DNA from: an uncultured Acetatifactor sp.
Lineage (GTDB): Bacteria; Bacillota; Clostridia; Lachnospirales; Lachnospiraceae
Length of the DNA stretch: 64,000 nucleotides
Direction: 5' to 3'
NCBI RefSeq assembly: GCF_910585425.1
Contig: NZ_CAJUCP010000010.1
Span: 49,191 to 113,190, forward strand
Shown here: positions 49,291 to 58,187 of the stretch, one piece after another
How positions within the stretch are numbered: the first letter of the stretch is position 1
Layout: each line of letters opens with the position of its first letter
Made by a program: the position numbers and the translations under genes
The notes under the pieces: model-generated
The model's input: the letters and a program-made list of their open reading frames with translations, nothing else
Database searches by the model: none
What the model was told of the DNA's origin: nothing

Positions 49291-50613
49291 TCATCCCTCC
49301 AGGCTGTGCAGGAACAGTCCGCTGCGCAGCTTTGGCTCGAACCAGGTGGACTTGGGCGGCATCAGCCTTCCCGCGTCCGCCACGGCGAACAGCTCCTGCA
49401 TGGAAGTTGGATACAGGGAAAACGCCACCGCCAGATCCGCCCCATCCTCCTGACGGGTGGCCTGTCCACCGAAGCCTTTCTCCGAAGCCCGATGCCGCCC
49501 GGCCTCCACCCGGCGCTCCAGCTCCTCCAGTCCGCGGATGCCCCCAACAAAGTCGATGCGCCTGTCCGTCTTCGGGTCCAGGATGCCCAGGACAGGGCCC
49601 AGCAGACGATCCTGGAGCAGGGAGACGTCCAGCCCGTCCACGGCGTCCCGGGACAGGATGTGGGGCCTGGCCGTGAGGACATACCATACGCCGTCCAGAT
49701 ACATGCCGAACTTCCCCTTTCCGTCAGGGCGGTAGGGCGTCCGGGGCGCCTGCTCCACCTGAAAGTCCTGGGACACCCTCTCCAGGAAGGCCTCCTTTGA
49801 CCAGCCGTTCAAATCGCATACTACACGGTTGTAATCCATGATGTGCAGCTCCTCGTCCGGGAACAGCACCGAGAGGAAATAGTTGAATTCCTCCTCCCCC
49901 GTACAGCCCGGATGGGCATCCCGCCGCATCAGCCCCACCTTCACGGCCGAGGCGCAGCGGTGATGGCCGTCCGCAATATATATGGAATCCATCCCGGCGA
50001 ACCGCTGCCGGATACCCCGGAACGCGCTGTCCGCCTCCGCCGTTCCGGCCTCCTCAATGACCCAGACCCGGTGTCCGACACCGTCCTCGGAGACGAAGCC
50101 GCAGGCCGGGGGATTTTTCTTCACTGCCCCGATGATTTCCCGAAGCACCGCGTCCGAGCGGTAAGCCAGGAAGATGGGGCCTGTCTGCATGTCGCACACG
50201 TCCACATGGCGGATTCTGTCCTGTTCCTTGTCCGCCCGGGTGTTCTCATGCTTCTTGATGACGCCTGCATTGTAGTCGTCGATGGAGGCGCAGGCCACGA
50301 TGCCGGTCTGGCTCCTGCCCTCCATGGTCAGCTCGTAGAGATAATAGCAGGGCCTGTCCTCCCTGACGAATTTCCCCCGGGCGATCCAATCGCGCAGCAG
50401 AGCCGCCGCCCTTTCGTACACCTGTGGGGCGTAGGTGTCCACCTCCGGGCCAAAGCCTGTCTCCGCCCGGTCTATGGCCAGGAAGGAGTCGGGATTTCCG
50501 GCCACCACTGCCGTGGCCTCCTCCCTGTTGTACACATCATAGGGCAATGCGGCTATCCTGCCCTCCATACCCGGCGCCGGGCGGTATGCGGAAAACGGTC
50601 TGATATCTGCCAT
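49291..50613 (-). CDS. DUF1015 family protein
   Basis: Protein of 440 residues, starting MADIRPFSAYRPAPGMEGRI, with ALPYDVYNREEA, a central HENTRADKEQDRIRH and the motif YIADGHHRCASAVKVGLMRR. The DGHHR phrase recalls the ParB-like fold of free-serine kinases, so a kinase role toward serine or a similar small substrate is possible but unproven. GAGGAACGAAGACA precedes the ATG. It has its own promoter, diverging from the one at 50677-50705, and stands first in the glgB/exporter run. Confidence 0.85.
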   Translation of the reverse strand: MADIRPFSAYRPAPGMEGRIAALPYDVYNREEATAVVAGNPDSFLAIDRAETGFGPEVDTYAPQVYERAAALLRDWIARGKFVREDRPCYYLYELTMEGRSQTGIVACASIDDYNAGVIKKHENTRADKEQDRIRHVDVCDMQTGPIFLAYRSDAVLREIIGAVKKNPPACGFVSEDGVGHRVWVIEEAGTAEADSAFRGIRQRFAGMDSIYIADGHHRCASAVKVGLMRRDAHPGCTGEEEFNYFLSVLFPDEELHIMDYNRVVCDLNGWSKEAFLERVSQDFQVEQAPRTPYRPDGKGKFGMYLDGVWYVLTARPHILSRDAVDGLDVSLLQDRLLGPVLGILDPKTDRRIDFVGGIRGLEELERRVEAGRHRASEKGFGGQATRQEDGADLAVAFSLYPTSMQELFAVADAGRLMPPKSTWFEPKLRSGLFLHSLEG

Positions 50614-50654
50614 TGTCTTCGTTCCTCTTTTCTATCGAAATAAAAGATAAATTT

Positions 50655-50683
50655 ATTTTACCAAAAATATCTGTACTTAACAA
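50655..50683 (-). promoter_or_regulatory. promoter of the DUF1015/glgB run
   Basis: Read minus: TTGTTA (50678-50683), 17-base spacer, TAAAAT (50655-50660). Its -35 box overlaps that of the divergent promoter at 50677-50705, so the two would compete for polymerase. Confidence 0.65.
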
Positions 50684-50705
50684 GGATCTAGTGATAAACT
50701 ATACT
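50677..50705 (+). promoter_or_regulatory. promoter of the 94-residue gene
   Basis: TTAACA (50677-50682), 17-base spacer, TATACT (50700-50705). It is divergent from, and overlaps, the promoter at 50655-50683. Confidence 0.65.
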
Positions 50706-50729
50706 TGAAAATTGCGAAAGGGTGAGACG

Positions 50730-50789
50730 ATGAAGAACGGACGAACTATAAATCAGAAAAAAACAGAAAGACATGAGGTAAGCCAATGA
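50730..50789 (+). CDS. possible 19-residue leader peptide
   Basis: ATG 50730 follows AAAGGGTGAG and reads MKNGRTINQKKTERHEVSQ, stopping at TGA 50787-50789, which overlaps the ATG of the next gene. Such overlap allows translational coupling. The peptide is basic and hydrophilic, with no pattern typical of an amino-acid attenuator. Confidence 0.33.
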   Translation: MKNGRTINQKKTERHEVSQ

Positions 50790-51070
50790 CTGACGAGAAC
50801 AGAAAAATGCTGGAGCGCATCAACGCATACGCGGAAAATACCCTGGGCGAGATCGACCCACAGAAAGTGCCGGTGTCCGTCCAGCTGGAGCAGCTGCGGC
50901 CTGTGATGGAGGAAATCGCCGCTGAAAAGGGCATGAGCCTGGAGGATGTGTTCATCCTGTATATGGATCTCCAGAGCGAGGCCTCCTGCGCCACCAACGA
51001 GAAGCTCAAGGACAGCCTCCGGGACATCAACAACGGATTTGACGGCGGCTCGCCGCTGCTGTTCCGCTGA
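50786..51070 (+). CDS. 94-residue conserved-looking helical protein, unknown
   Basis: I do not recognise the family. The 94 residues are acidic and mostly helical (MTDENRKMLERINAYAENTL, VSVQLEQLRPVMEEIAAEKG, MSLEDVFILYMDLQSEASCA), ending in a glycine-containing GFDGGSPLLFR. No signal or membrane segment is seen. GAGGTAAG before ATG 50786 is a good ribosome site; the gene has its own promoter and an inverted repeat after the stop. It faces the chemotaxis-like receiver operon. Confidence 0.75.
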   Translation: MTDENRKMLERINAYAENTLGEIDPQKVPVSVQLEQLRPVMEEIAAEKGMSLEDVFILYMDLQSEASCATNEKLKDSLRDINNGFDGGSPLLFR

Positions 51071-51091
51071 GCGCGGGGTCTCTCCATATCT

Positions 51092-51146
51092 GCGGCATAA
51101 TTCCAGGGCATGTCAACGCGCGGGGCACTGCCTGGAATTATGTCGT
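51092..51146. terminator. 16-base inverted repeat between convergent genes
   Basis: GCGGCATAATTCCAGG (51092-51107) pairs with CCTGGAATTATGTCGT (51131-51146) with two G-T pairs and a 23-base loop. A weak ATTTTA run follows on the plus strand. It probably ends the 94-residue gene; it may also protect the 3' end of the opposing RNA. Confidence 0.55.
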
Positions 51147-51185
51147 ATTTTATCGTTCTGCATGGTTTTTATCAGGCAGGAAGAA

Positions 51186-51548
51186 TCAGGCAAGGGCCTC
51201 CTCAAACACCTTTAACAGCTGCTCCTGGTAAAAGGGCTTGTCCACGAACCCTCTGGCGCCGATCTTCCTGGCCCTCTCAAAGGTGTCCTCATATGCCAGG
51301 GAGGACACCATCACAATCCTTGCGTCCGGATGCTCCTTCAGAATGATCTCGGCGGCGTCTATGCCGTCCATCCCCTGCATGATGATATCCATGGTCACCA
51401 AATCCGGAGCCACTTCGGCGTACCGGGCGATGGCATCCTCCCCGCTGCGGCAGTATGCTGCCACCTCGTAATCCGTGCCCGCCAGGGCATCTTCCAGCTG
51501 CACCCTGACCAGCCGGGAATCGTCTACTATCATGACACGTCTCTTCAT
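51186..51548 (-). CDS. single-domain response regulator, CheY-like
   Basis: Receiver-only protein of 120 residues with VMIVDDSRLVR, phosphoacceptor region LVTMDIIMQGMDGIDAA, the conserved serine in IVMVSSLAYED and the lysine in VDKPFYQEQ. It has no output domain, so it acts by protein binding or phosphotransfer. AGGGAG precedes the ATG. Its neighbour encodes a CheX-like phosphatase with 18 bases between the genes; the two likely form a receiver/phosphatase pair fed by the hybrid kinases upstream. Confidence 0.93.
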   Translation of the reverse strand: MKRRVMIVDDSRLVRVQLEDALAGTDYEVAAYCRSGEDAIARYAEVAPDLVTMDIIMQGMDGIDAAEIILKEHPDARIVMVSSLAYEDTFERARKIGARGFVDKPFYQEQLLKVFEEALA

Positions 51549-51566
51549 CTTACATGCTCCCTTCTG

Positions 51567-52055
51567 TCAGCTTATGTCCCCGGCGTCCTCGTCCTGCTGC
51601 GCACAGGGCACATGGTGGATCAGCTGCGCCCCCTCGTTGTACTCATTGGAATAAGTAAGGACGAACTGAACCTCCCTTCCCTCCGGCTCAAAGCGCCCAC
51701 GGTAGAACGCCGGCGGGTTGAAATGCGCCGGAACCTGCGTCGCCTGGAACATGGCTCCGGCTATCCTGCCGCACAGCACATTGAAATATTCCTTGCTGAA
51801 CTCTTCCAGGTCTTCGGGCTCCAGCATTTCCTCATGGAACGAGTTGCAGGCCATACGGTACAGCAGACTGGTGTCCGCACAGAGTGTCAGGCTGGTATGG
51901 AAGCCTTTGTCAAAGGTAATCTGTACCGTGCACATATCCTCCCCCGGCGACATGTCCTCCTGGTGCAGGCGCACACCTGCAGTACGCTCCGTCACATCCT
52001 GGACCGCCTGGTTCAATATCCGTTCAAGTTCTTCCTGAGTCAGCGTGCTGTTCAT
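51567..52055 (-). CDS. CheX/CheC-like phosphatase domain protein
   Basis: Protein of 162 residues with the CheC/CheX/FliY signature E-x2-N-x22-P: SKEYFN at ~90-95 is followed exactly 23 residues after the Asn by Pro (in FNPPAF). Members remove phosphate from CheY. No flagellar or chemotaxis gene (CheA, CheW, MCP) is present in the window, so the protein probably serves the local receivers. It lies between two receiver genes in the minus-strand operon. Confidence 0.75.
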   Translation of the reverse strand: MNSTLTQEELERILNQAVQDVTERTAGVRLHQEDMSPGEDMCTVQITFDKGFHTSLTLCADTSLLYRMACNSFHEEMLEPEDLEEFSKEYFNVLCGRIAGAMFQATQVPAHFNPPAFYRGRFEPEGREVQFVLTYSNEYNEGAQLIHHVPCAQQDEDAGDIS

Positions 52056-52087
52056 AGCTCAATCCTTTCTTCCACGAAACCCTTGCC

Positions 52088-52489
52088 CTAAGCCCTTCCG
52101 TCCTGCTCCAGCGCCCGCTGGATCCGGTTCCGCAGGTCATCCTCATGGAAAGGCTTCAGTATATAGTCACAGATTCCCAGCTTCGCGCTCTCCAGGACGG
52201 AATGGGAATCCTCCACGCCCGTAAGCATGATTACAGGGATGTCTTTCCGGTCTTTCATGGCGCGGATCTCCCGCAGCGTCTGAATACCGTCCTTGAGGGG
52301 CATCCGGATGTCCAGCAGAATCAGGTCAGTGTTCTCCTGTTCCAGATATTTCAAGGCGCGTATACCGGAATTCACCATCGTCACCTCGTAATCGTTCCGC
52401 AGGGCATCCCAAATCCTCGATAAGATGATCGCTGCGTCATCCACTACCAAGATACGTTTTTTGCCGTATCCGTCTCCTGTTTGGGTCAT
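52088..52489 (-). CDS. single-domain response regulator
   Basis: Receiver-only protein of 133 residues with ILVVDDAAIIL, phosphoacceptor region LILLDIRMPLKDGIQTL, threonine in VIMLTGVED and lysine in ILKPFHEDDL. It begins MTQTGDGYGKKR, a short extension before the domain. AAGGAGGAAG precedes the ATG. It lies 17 bases after the hybrid kinase gene and is probably its direct partner. Confidence 0.93.
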   Translation of the reverse strand: MTQTGDGYGKKRILVVDDAAIILSRIWDALRNDYEVTMVNSGIRALKYLEQENTDLILLDIRMPLKDGIQTLREIRAMKDRKDIPVIMLTGVEDSHSVLESAKLGICDYILKPFHEDDLRNRIQRALEQDGRA

Positions 52490-52506
52490 TTGCGCTCTTC
52501 CTCCTT

Positions 52507-55344
52507 TTAAAATATGGCCAGAAGCTGACGTAACAGCTCTTCGGCATTGTCATCCTCATACAGCTTAAGCTGCTCCTGTATCTGCAGCAGACGCTCCTTC
52601 ATATCCTCCGGCAGCTCATGGCGCAGGATTTCCCCCACACCGTCCGCGCATTCCCTGGAACGGAAATGCTCCAGCTGATCCAGAGCCGTGCCCACCTGCT
52701 CCTTCAGCTCCTGCGCAGTCAGGGCGGGAAGCTTAGCGGCCTCTGTATCACCCTTTCGTCTTCTCTGTTCCAGGAAGAATCCTATATTCTGCAGGAGCGA
52801 TTCGTAGGCCTTCAACAGCGCGGGAAACTCCCGGGCGATAAAGGCGCTGTCCCCTTTGGCGGCCGCGTTCTCCTGGGCTCTGGCCATGGCAGAGAGATCC
52901 ATGGCGCCGATATTGGCGGAGGCGCTCTTCAGGCCGTGTACTTCTATCTGGTAGCGCTGGACATCGGAGTCCACAAGCTGGCGCAGCAGCTCGGTCTTGC
53001 GCTTCCCGTCCATACAGTAAAGCTCCAGCAGATCCAGGAATTCCTCCTCCACACCGGAAAAAAACTGCATGGCGGCCTTCATGTCCAATCCCTCGATGCG
53101 GATGGACTCCGGATTCCACTGCTCCTCCGCGCCGTTTCCTTCCGTCTCTGTCTGCCTGTACTTCTCCGGCACCCAGCGCAGCAACAGCTGGTTCAGCTCC
53201 TTCCTGTCCAGGGGCTTGGCAATGAAATCCTGGAAGCCGTTGCTCAAAAACTGCTCCCGCATGCCCTCCATGGCGTTGGCGGTCAGTGCGATTACGGCGG
53301 GGGCGGTGCCGTTCTCCCCGCAGTCCCTGCGAATGATCTCTGTAGCCTCTATGCCGTCCATCATGGGCATCATATGATCCATGAAGATGATGTCATACCG
53401 ATTGTCCCGCACCAGCTCGATGGCCTCCGGCCCGCTCTCCGCCTCTGTCAGATCGAATTCGTAGCTTTTCAGGAATCCTCTGGCCACCTTGCGGTTGATC
53501 ACATTGTCGTCCACGATGAGCACCTTGATGCCCGGCGCCCTGAAAGCTTCCCCCACGCCCTGCTCTGTCCGGGAGATTTCCGGCATCTCGGAGACGGGGC
53601 TGCTGTCCGTTATCCTCTGGAGGATGGTGATGGTGACCAGGGTCCCCTTGCCGTAAGTGCTGTCCACCTGAATGGTGCCGTCCATGAGCTCCACCAGCTG
53701 CTTCACGATGGCCAGGCCCAGCCCGGTGCCCTCCACGCTTCGGTTGCGCTTGGAATCCACCTGCCGGAAATCCTCGAATATCTTGCTCAGGTCTTCCTCC
53801 CGGATGCCGCAGCCCGTGTCCTCCACCCGGAAAGTGAGCATCTCCTCATCCGGATTCTCCCCGGGCTTGCCCGAGATGCTGATGCGCACATACCCTTTCT
53901 TGGTGAATTTAATGGCATTGCTGAGGATATTGATCAAAATCTGCTTGATCCGCCCCTGGTCGCCCCTATAGCCGCAGGGAATACTGTCGTCCATCTCGTA
54001 CTTCATGATCAGCCCGTGCTGGGAAGCGACCATGTCCATCATGCCCACGACTTCATCCGCCACTACCTTTATGTAGTAATCCGTGGGCAACAGCTCCATT
54101 TTGCCCGCCTCCACCTTGGACAGATCCAGGATGTCGTTGATGATGGCCAGCAGGTTCCTGGCGGCGGACTGCACGTTCTTGGCATAGCCGTAAATCTGGG
54201 TGTCCGCGCACTCCTCCATGATGATATCGTTCAATCCGATGATGGCATTCATGGGGGTGCGTATCTCGTGGGACATATTGGCCAGGAATTCGCTTTTGGC
54301 GATGCTGGCCTTCTCCGCCTGCTGGCGCACCCGCTTGATTTCATTGATATAGGCCTTGATGTCGGTCATATCCAGAATCAATATGACGCAGCCCTGCTTC
54401 CTGCCGTTCTCGTCTATGATCTTCTTGCTGTGGCTCTCGTAATGCTGGCCGTTGATGGAGAAGCTCTGGGGGATGTCCTCATTGAGCATTTCCTCCCGGA
54501 ATTCTTCCAGTACCCTGATGCTCTCTCCCAGCTTGTGGGCGGGCAGACAGGTGAAGATATCCGCGGCGGCCCGATTGTAGCTCACCAGCCGGTCATGGTC
54601 GTCCAGGGCGATCACCCCGTCCCCCAGGTTCTCCAGCACTTTTTCCGCCGCCAGATGGCGGAAATCATAATTGCGCCTACTCCACACCACGATGACTACC
54701 ATGGCCATGGAGATGGCCAGGGTCATGGGCGTGAAGTCGAACACCTTCACCAGCTTGAAGACATAGCCTGCCAGCACGATCACCGGCAGGGTGGAAATCC
54801 CCAGAATCGTCCAGTACTGGCGGTTCACCTGTCGATCCGAGCGCACATGGATGGCCCGGGCCAGAGTGAATATGCACAGCCCATAGGGAATAATGATGCG
54901 GGTGAACATAAAGAGCGTGTACAGCGGGCCGTAGGTGATGCTGACATAGTGGAACCCGTCCGCGGCCGTCAGCCATCTGACCTCTCTGTAGAAAAGGCCG
55001 TGCCAGTTAAAGAACACCGTGGGCAGCACAAGGAAATTGGCAACAGTCAGAATCCGCAAAAGTATCTTGGGCGGGTTGGCGCTGCAATAGAGATAGGTGA
55101 ACCAGCAATAGAACAGCGGCACGAAGGCAGAGCCCACGTTCTCCACGGTCACAGCCGTGACGGCAGCCTCCACCGTGGGAGCGGTCAGCTCCAGCAGATA
55201 GCCCACGTTCTGCACCAGAGCTCCGCACATAATGAAAATCAGGAATTTCTGTTCCCTGGCCCCCTCTCCGTTGAGCAGGAGGATCAGCGCGATAAAAGTC
55301 AGGCAGATGCCAAAGCCCTCCAGCGCGATGACCACGTTTACCAT
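52507..55344 (-). CDS. hybrid histidine kinase with 7TM sensor, PAS, REC and HPt
   Basis: Multidomain kinase of 945 residues. The N-terminal seven-helix membrane region (~1-235, starting MVNVVIALEGFGICLTFIAL) is followed by PAS (~240-350), HisKA with phosphorylated His in NMSHEIRTPMNAIIGLND, HATPase with GTGLGLAIVKQLVELMDG, a receiver (VLIVDDNVINRKV, DIIFMDHMMPMMDG) and a C-terminal HPt with VHGLKSASANIG. A full relay inside one protein would pass phosphate to the stand-alone receivers. ATG 55344 is decided by GAGGGG seven bases upstream. Confidence 0.94.
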   Translation of the reverse strand: MVNVVIALEGFGICLTFIALILLLNGEGAREQKFLIFIMCGALVQNVGYLLELTAPTVEAAVTAVTVENVGSAFVPLFYCWFTYLYCSANPPKILLRILTVANFLVLPTVFFNWHGLFYREVRWLTAADGFHYVSITYGPLYTLFMFTRIIIPYGLCIFTLARAIHVRSDRQVNRQYWTILGISTLPVIVLAGYVFKLVKVFDFTPMTLAISMAMVVIVVWSRRNYDFRHLAAEKVLENLGDGVIALDDHDRLVSYNRAAADIFTCLPAHKLGESIRVLEEFREEMLNEDIPQSFSINGQHYESHSKKIIDENGRKQGCVILILDMTDIKAYINEIKRVRQQAEKASIAKSEFLANMSHEIRTPMNAIIGLNDIIMEECADTQIYGYAKNVQSAARNLLAIINDILDLSKVEAGKMELLPTDYYIKVVADEVVGMMDMVASQHGLIMKYEMDDSIPCGYRGDQGRIKQILINILSNAIKFTKKGYVRISISGKPGENPDEEMLTFRVEDTGCGIREEDLSKIFEDFRQVDSKRNRSVEGTGLGLAIVKQLVELMDGTIQVDSTYGKGTLVTITILQRITDSSPVSEMPEISRTEQGVGEAFRAPGIKVLIVDDNVINRKVARGFLKSYEFDLTEAESGPEAIELVRDNRYDIIFMDHMMPMMDGIEATEIIRRDCGENGTAPAVIALTANAMEGMREQFLSNGFQDFIAKPLDRKELNQLLLRWVPEKYRQTETEGNGAEEQWNPESIRIEGLDMKAAMQFFSGVEEEFLDLLELYCMDGKRKTELLRQLVDSDVQRYQIEVHGLKSASANIGAMDLSAMARAQENAAAKGDSAFIAREFPALLKAYESLLQNIGFFLEQRRRKGDTEAAKLPALTAQELKEQVGTALDQLEHFRSRECADGVGEILRHELPEDMKERLLQIQEQLKLYEDDNAEELLRQLLAIF

Positions 55345-55418
55345 ATTGATACCCCTCTGCGCTTCCATGCGCATATCCATCAATCGCTTAAAATCAAAAG
55401 CCGTTTCACTCCATTCAT

Positions 55419-55447
55419 ATCATAGTATATCTCAACTGATATGTCAA
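55419..55447 (-). promoter_or_regulatory. promoter of the hybrid kinase/receiver/CheX operon
   Basis: Read minus: TTGACA (55442-55447), 17-base spacer, TATGAT (55419-55424), 75 bases before the ATG at 55344. Confidence 0.8.
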
Positions 55448-55490
55448 GAAATATGAGGCCTGGCGGAACTGCCCGTGAACAGCAACCCGT

Positions 55491-58175
55491 CTACCTGTAT
55501 CCATCGGAATAGGAAACCGAAGCCTCGTTCCTCCTCATGAACAACAGTCCGAAAGAGCCCGGCCCGCAGTTGCTGGCGATGGCAGAGGAGGCCTTCTGCA
55601 GGTAGACCCGCTCAAAGGGACAGTACTGCCGCACCAGCTCCTGGATGTACTGCAGGCTCTCCTCGTCCATACCCGCGTAGGTGATGAACAGAATCCGCCT
55701 GTCGATGCCCCTGGGATTCGCCAGCGTCTTGCGCACATAGCCCTTTATCACATGGTAGAAGCTCCCCATCTCCATGCTGCTCACCGCCATCCGGCTCTTG
55801 CGCAGCACAATCACCGGGTGCAGCAGCAGGGCGTCGCACATCACCTGCACCCGCTTGGAGATCTGTCCCGACTTGCACATCATATGGGTGCTGTCGATTA
55901 TGAATGCGGACGAAATATAACGGCGCAGCTTCTTCACGGTCTTCACGATTTCGTCCCTGGATGCGTGGTTCTCCGCCATATGGGCCGCATAGAGAACGGA
56001 AAGGCCCATGCTGCTGGAAAGGTGGCCGGAATCGATTACCGTGACATTCTCAAAGGACTTGGCCGCCTCCAGGGCGTTCTGGTATCCCTCGCTGACATGC
56101 TTCGCCATGGTGATATGAATCACGTTCTGCGCCTCCGTCAGCTTCTGCGCGAAAAAGCGTTCATAATCCTGCACATCCGGGGGCTGGGAAACGCCCTTCT
56201 TGCCCTCCGCCATGTGGGCCAGCAGCTCATCCGCCATCAGCTCCGACTCGTCCAGAAAGCGCCCCTGCTCCGTACAGATATAGTAGGGGCATATGCTGAT
56301 GCCGAATTCCCGCTTCAGGGATTCCGGCAGGTCGCACACGCTGTCCGTGGTGACCATCAGCGATATCCGCTTGGCCTGTTCGAAGATCAGCACGTCCTTC
56401 CCGATCTCCGACTGGCTGGCGGTCTCGCTTAAAGCTACCAGCTCCTTGGGCAGGATGCTCAGCACGGCGGCCTCCAGCAGCGCGCCGCTGATGGGCTTGG
56501 GCAGGTAGCCGCTGAATCCCTCTTTCCGGTAAATCTGCTGATTATCGCTTCCCGCATTGGCGGTGAGGGCTATCACCGGCACGTCCTGGCACAATCCCCC
56601 GGGCTGGGAATGCAGCGCATGGAGACATTCTATCCCGTCCATCTCCGGCATCAGGTGATCCATCAGGATGCAGTCATAATGCTGGTACTGGGTCAGCCGC
56701 AGACATTCCGCGCCGCTGGACGCCGTGTCGATCTGCACCTTGGTGTCCGACAGGAGTTTGCGCACCACCATCAGGTTCATCTCGTTGTCGTCCACCACCA
56801 GCACATGGGCGCCCGGCGCCTCGAAGCTGTGCCTGTACTGTTCCCCCTCGTGCACCTTCATGCGGGAGGTCAGCGTGAATGTCCCCAGCTCCCTCTCGCT
56901 TATGATGTCCTGCTCCAATGTGACCAGGAACGTGGAGCCGTTCATGTAGACGCTGTTGACGCTGATCTCGCCGCCCATCAGTTCCACAAGCTGCTTGACT
57001 ATGCTCAGCCCCAGCCCGGTGCCCTCGATGTGCCGGTTCTTCTTCTCGTCCACGCGCTTGAACGCATCGAATATGTAGGGGATGTTCTCCTTCTTCACCC
57101 CCTGGCCCGTGTCCTCCACGGAGTACCAGACCCGCACCCGGTTCACGCCCACCCGCTCGCAGCGCACGGCAAGGGTGACGGAGCCTTCCTTCGTATATTT
57201 CACCGCATTGTTCAGCAGATTGATCAGCACCTGCTTGATGCGCACCTCATCGCCGCAGAGCATGCTGGGCATGGACGGATCCACCTGCAGCCTGAATTCC
57301 AGCCCCTTTTCCCGGGCCTTGATCCATATCATGTTCACGATCTCCGAGAAGAGCTCCCCGGTCTCATAGGATGAGTTCACAATCTCCATTTTGCCCGACT
57401 TGATTTTGGACAGGTCAAGGATATCGTTGATCAGGGTCAGCAGCATCTTGCTGGCACCCTGGATGTTCCTGGCGTTCTCGGCAACCTCGTCGGAAATGTC
57501 CCCCCGCAGGATCATCTCGTTGAGGCCGATGATCGTATTGATGGGCGTGCGTATCTCATGGCTCATGCTGGAGAAGAAATGGTTCTCCGCCTGGTTCAGC
57601 TCCTCGATTTCTTTCTTCTGGCTCTTGGTGAGCTTGTTCTCCTCCTCGTAGAGATAGTTCTGGAACAGGAGCAATATACTTGTCAGGAACCCGACAAGTA
57701 TCACGGAGCGGGCAGAGTCGAAATAAGCCTGGGCCATGGTATTGGGTATCACCAGATCCGGATAATGGTAGGCCAGATAGTAACAGATGACTGTCTCCAC
57801 TATGCACAGCAGAAAGAACACCCCTTTCCGCCTTCCCTCCAGAGTGATGCTGATATAGATGAAGCAGAGCACGAACCACTCAGGCACCCCGCCGTAGAGT
57901 CCGCCTCCCGTGAAGAACACCACAGGGAACAGCAGCAGGAGCAGCACCACTATGGCCGCAGCCCCCGCATTGATGCATTCCTTTTTGATGCTGATTTTGG
58001 CCGCTATGTAGATGAAGGCCAGGCTTCCCGGCAATATGAGCAGATTCACGCCGCTCCTGCCCAGAACCAGGATGAAGACCAGCGCCACCATGCTGATGCC
58101 TGTGACAAGCCTGAACATCCTCTCTCTCAGACTGATTTTATGGTCAAAAATGATTTCCAGCCACTTCCTGAACAC
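55491..58175 (-). CDS. hybrid histidine kinase fused to a DegV lipid-binding domain
   Basis: Kinase of 894 residues with an unusual end. About six membrane helices (~20-175), HisKA with His206 in SMSHEIRTPINTIIGLNEM, HATPase with GTGLGLSIVKQLVELMGG, a receiver (~455-575, VLVVDDNEMNLMVV, CILMDHLMPEMDG), then from residue ~604 to the end a complete DegV domain: LMVTTDSVCDLPESLKREFG, VSQPPDVQDYERFFAQKL, ITMAKHVSEGYQNALEAAK, VIDSGHLSSSMGLSVL and NCGPGSFGLLF. DegV (FakB-type) proteins bind one fatty acid. There is no HPt. The start is GTG 58175 after GGGAGG. Its neighbours are two further hybrid kinases. Confidence 0.93.
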   Translation of the reverse strand: MFRKWLEIIFDHKISLRERMFRLVTGISMVALVFILVLGRSGVNLLILPGSLAFIYIAAKISIKKECINAGAAAIVVLLLLLFPVVFFTGGGLYGGVPEWFVLCFIYISITLEGRRKGVFFLLCIVETVICYYLAYHYPDLVIPNTMAQAYFDSARSVILVGFLTSILLLFQNYLYEEENKLTKSQKKEIEELNQAENHFFSSMSHEIRTPINTIIGLNEMILRGDISDEVAENARNIQGASKMLLTLINDILDLSKIKSGKMEIVNSSYETGELFSEIVNMIWIKAREKGLEFRLQVDPSMPSMLCGDEVRIKQVLINLLNNAVKYTKEGSVTLAVRCERVGVNRVRVWYSVEDTGQGVKKENIPYIFDAFKRVDEKKNRHIEGTGLGLSIVKQLVELMGGEISVNSVYMNGSTFLVTLEQDIISERELGTFTLTSRMKVHEGEQYRHSFEAPGAHVLVVDDNEMNLMVVRKLLSDTKVQIDTASSGAECLRLTQYQHYDCILMDHLMPEMDGIECLHALHSQPGGLCQDVPVIALTANAGSDNQQIYRKEGFSGYLPKPISGALLEAAVLSILPKELVALSETASQSEIGKDVLIFEQAKRISLMVTTDSVCDLPESLKREFGISICPYYICTEQGRFLDESELMADELLAHMAEGKKGVSQPPDVQDYERFFAQKLTEAQNVIHITMAKHVSEGYQNALEAAKSFENVTVIDSGHLSSSMGLSVLYAAHMAENHASRDEIVKTVKKLRRYISSAFIIDSTHMMCKSGQISKRVQVMCDALLLHPVIVLRKSRMAVSSMEMGSFYHVIKGYVRKTLANPRGIDRRILFITYAGMDEESLQYIQELVRQYCPFERVYLQKASSAIASNCGPGSFGLLFMRRNEASVSYSDGYR

Positions 58176-58187
58176 GGTAACCTCCCT

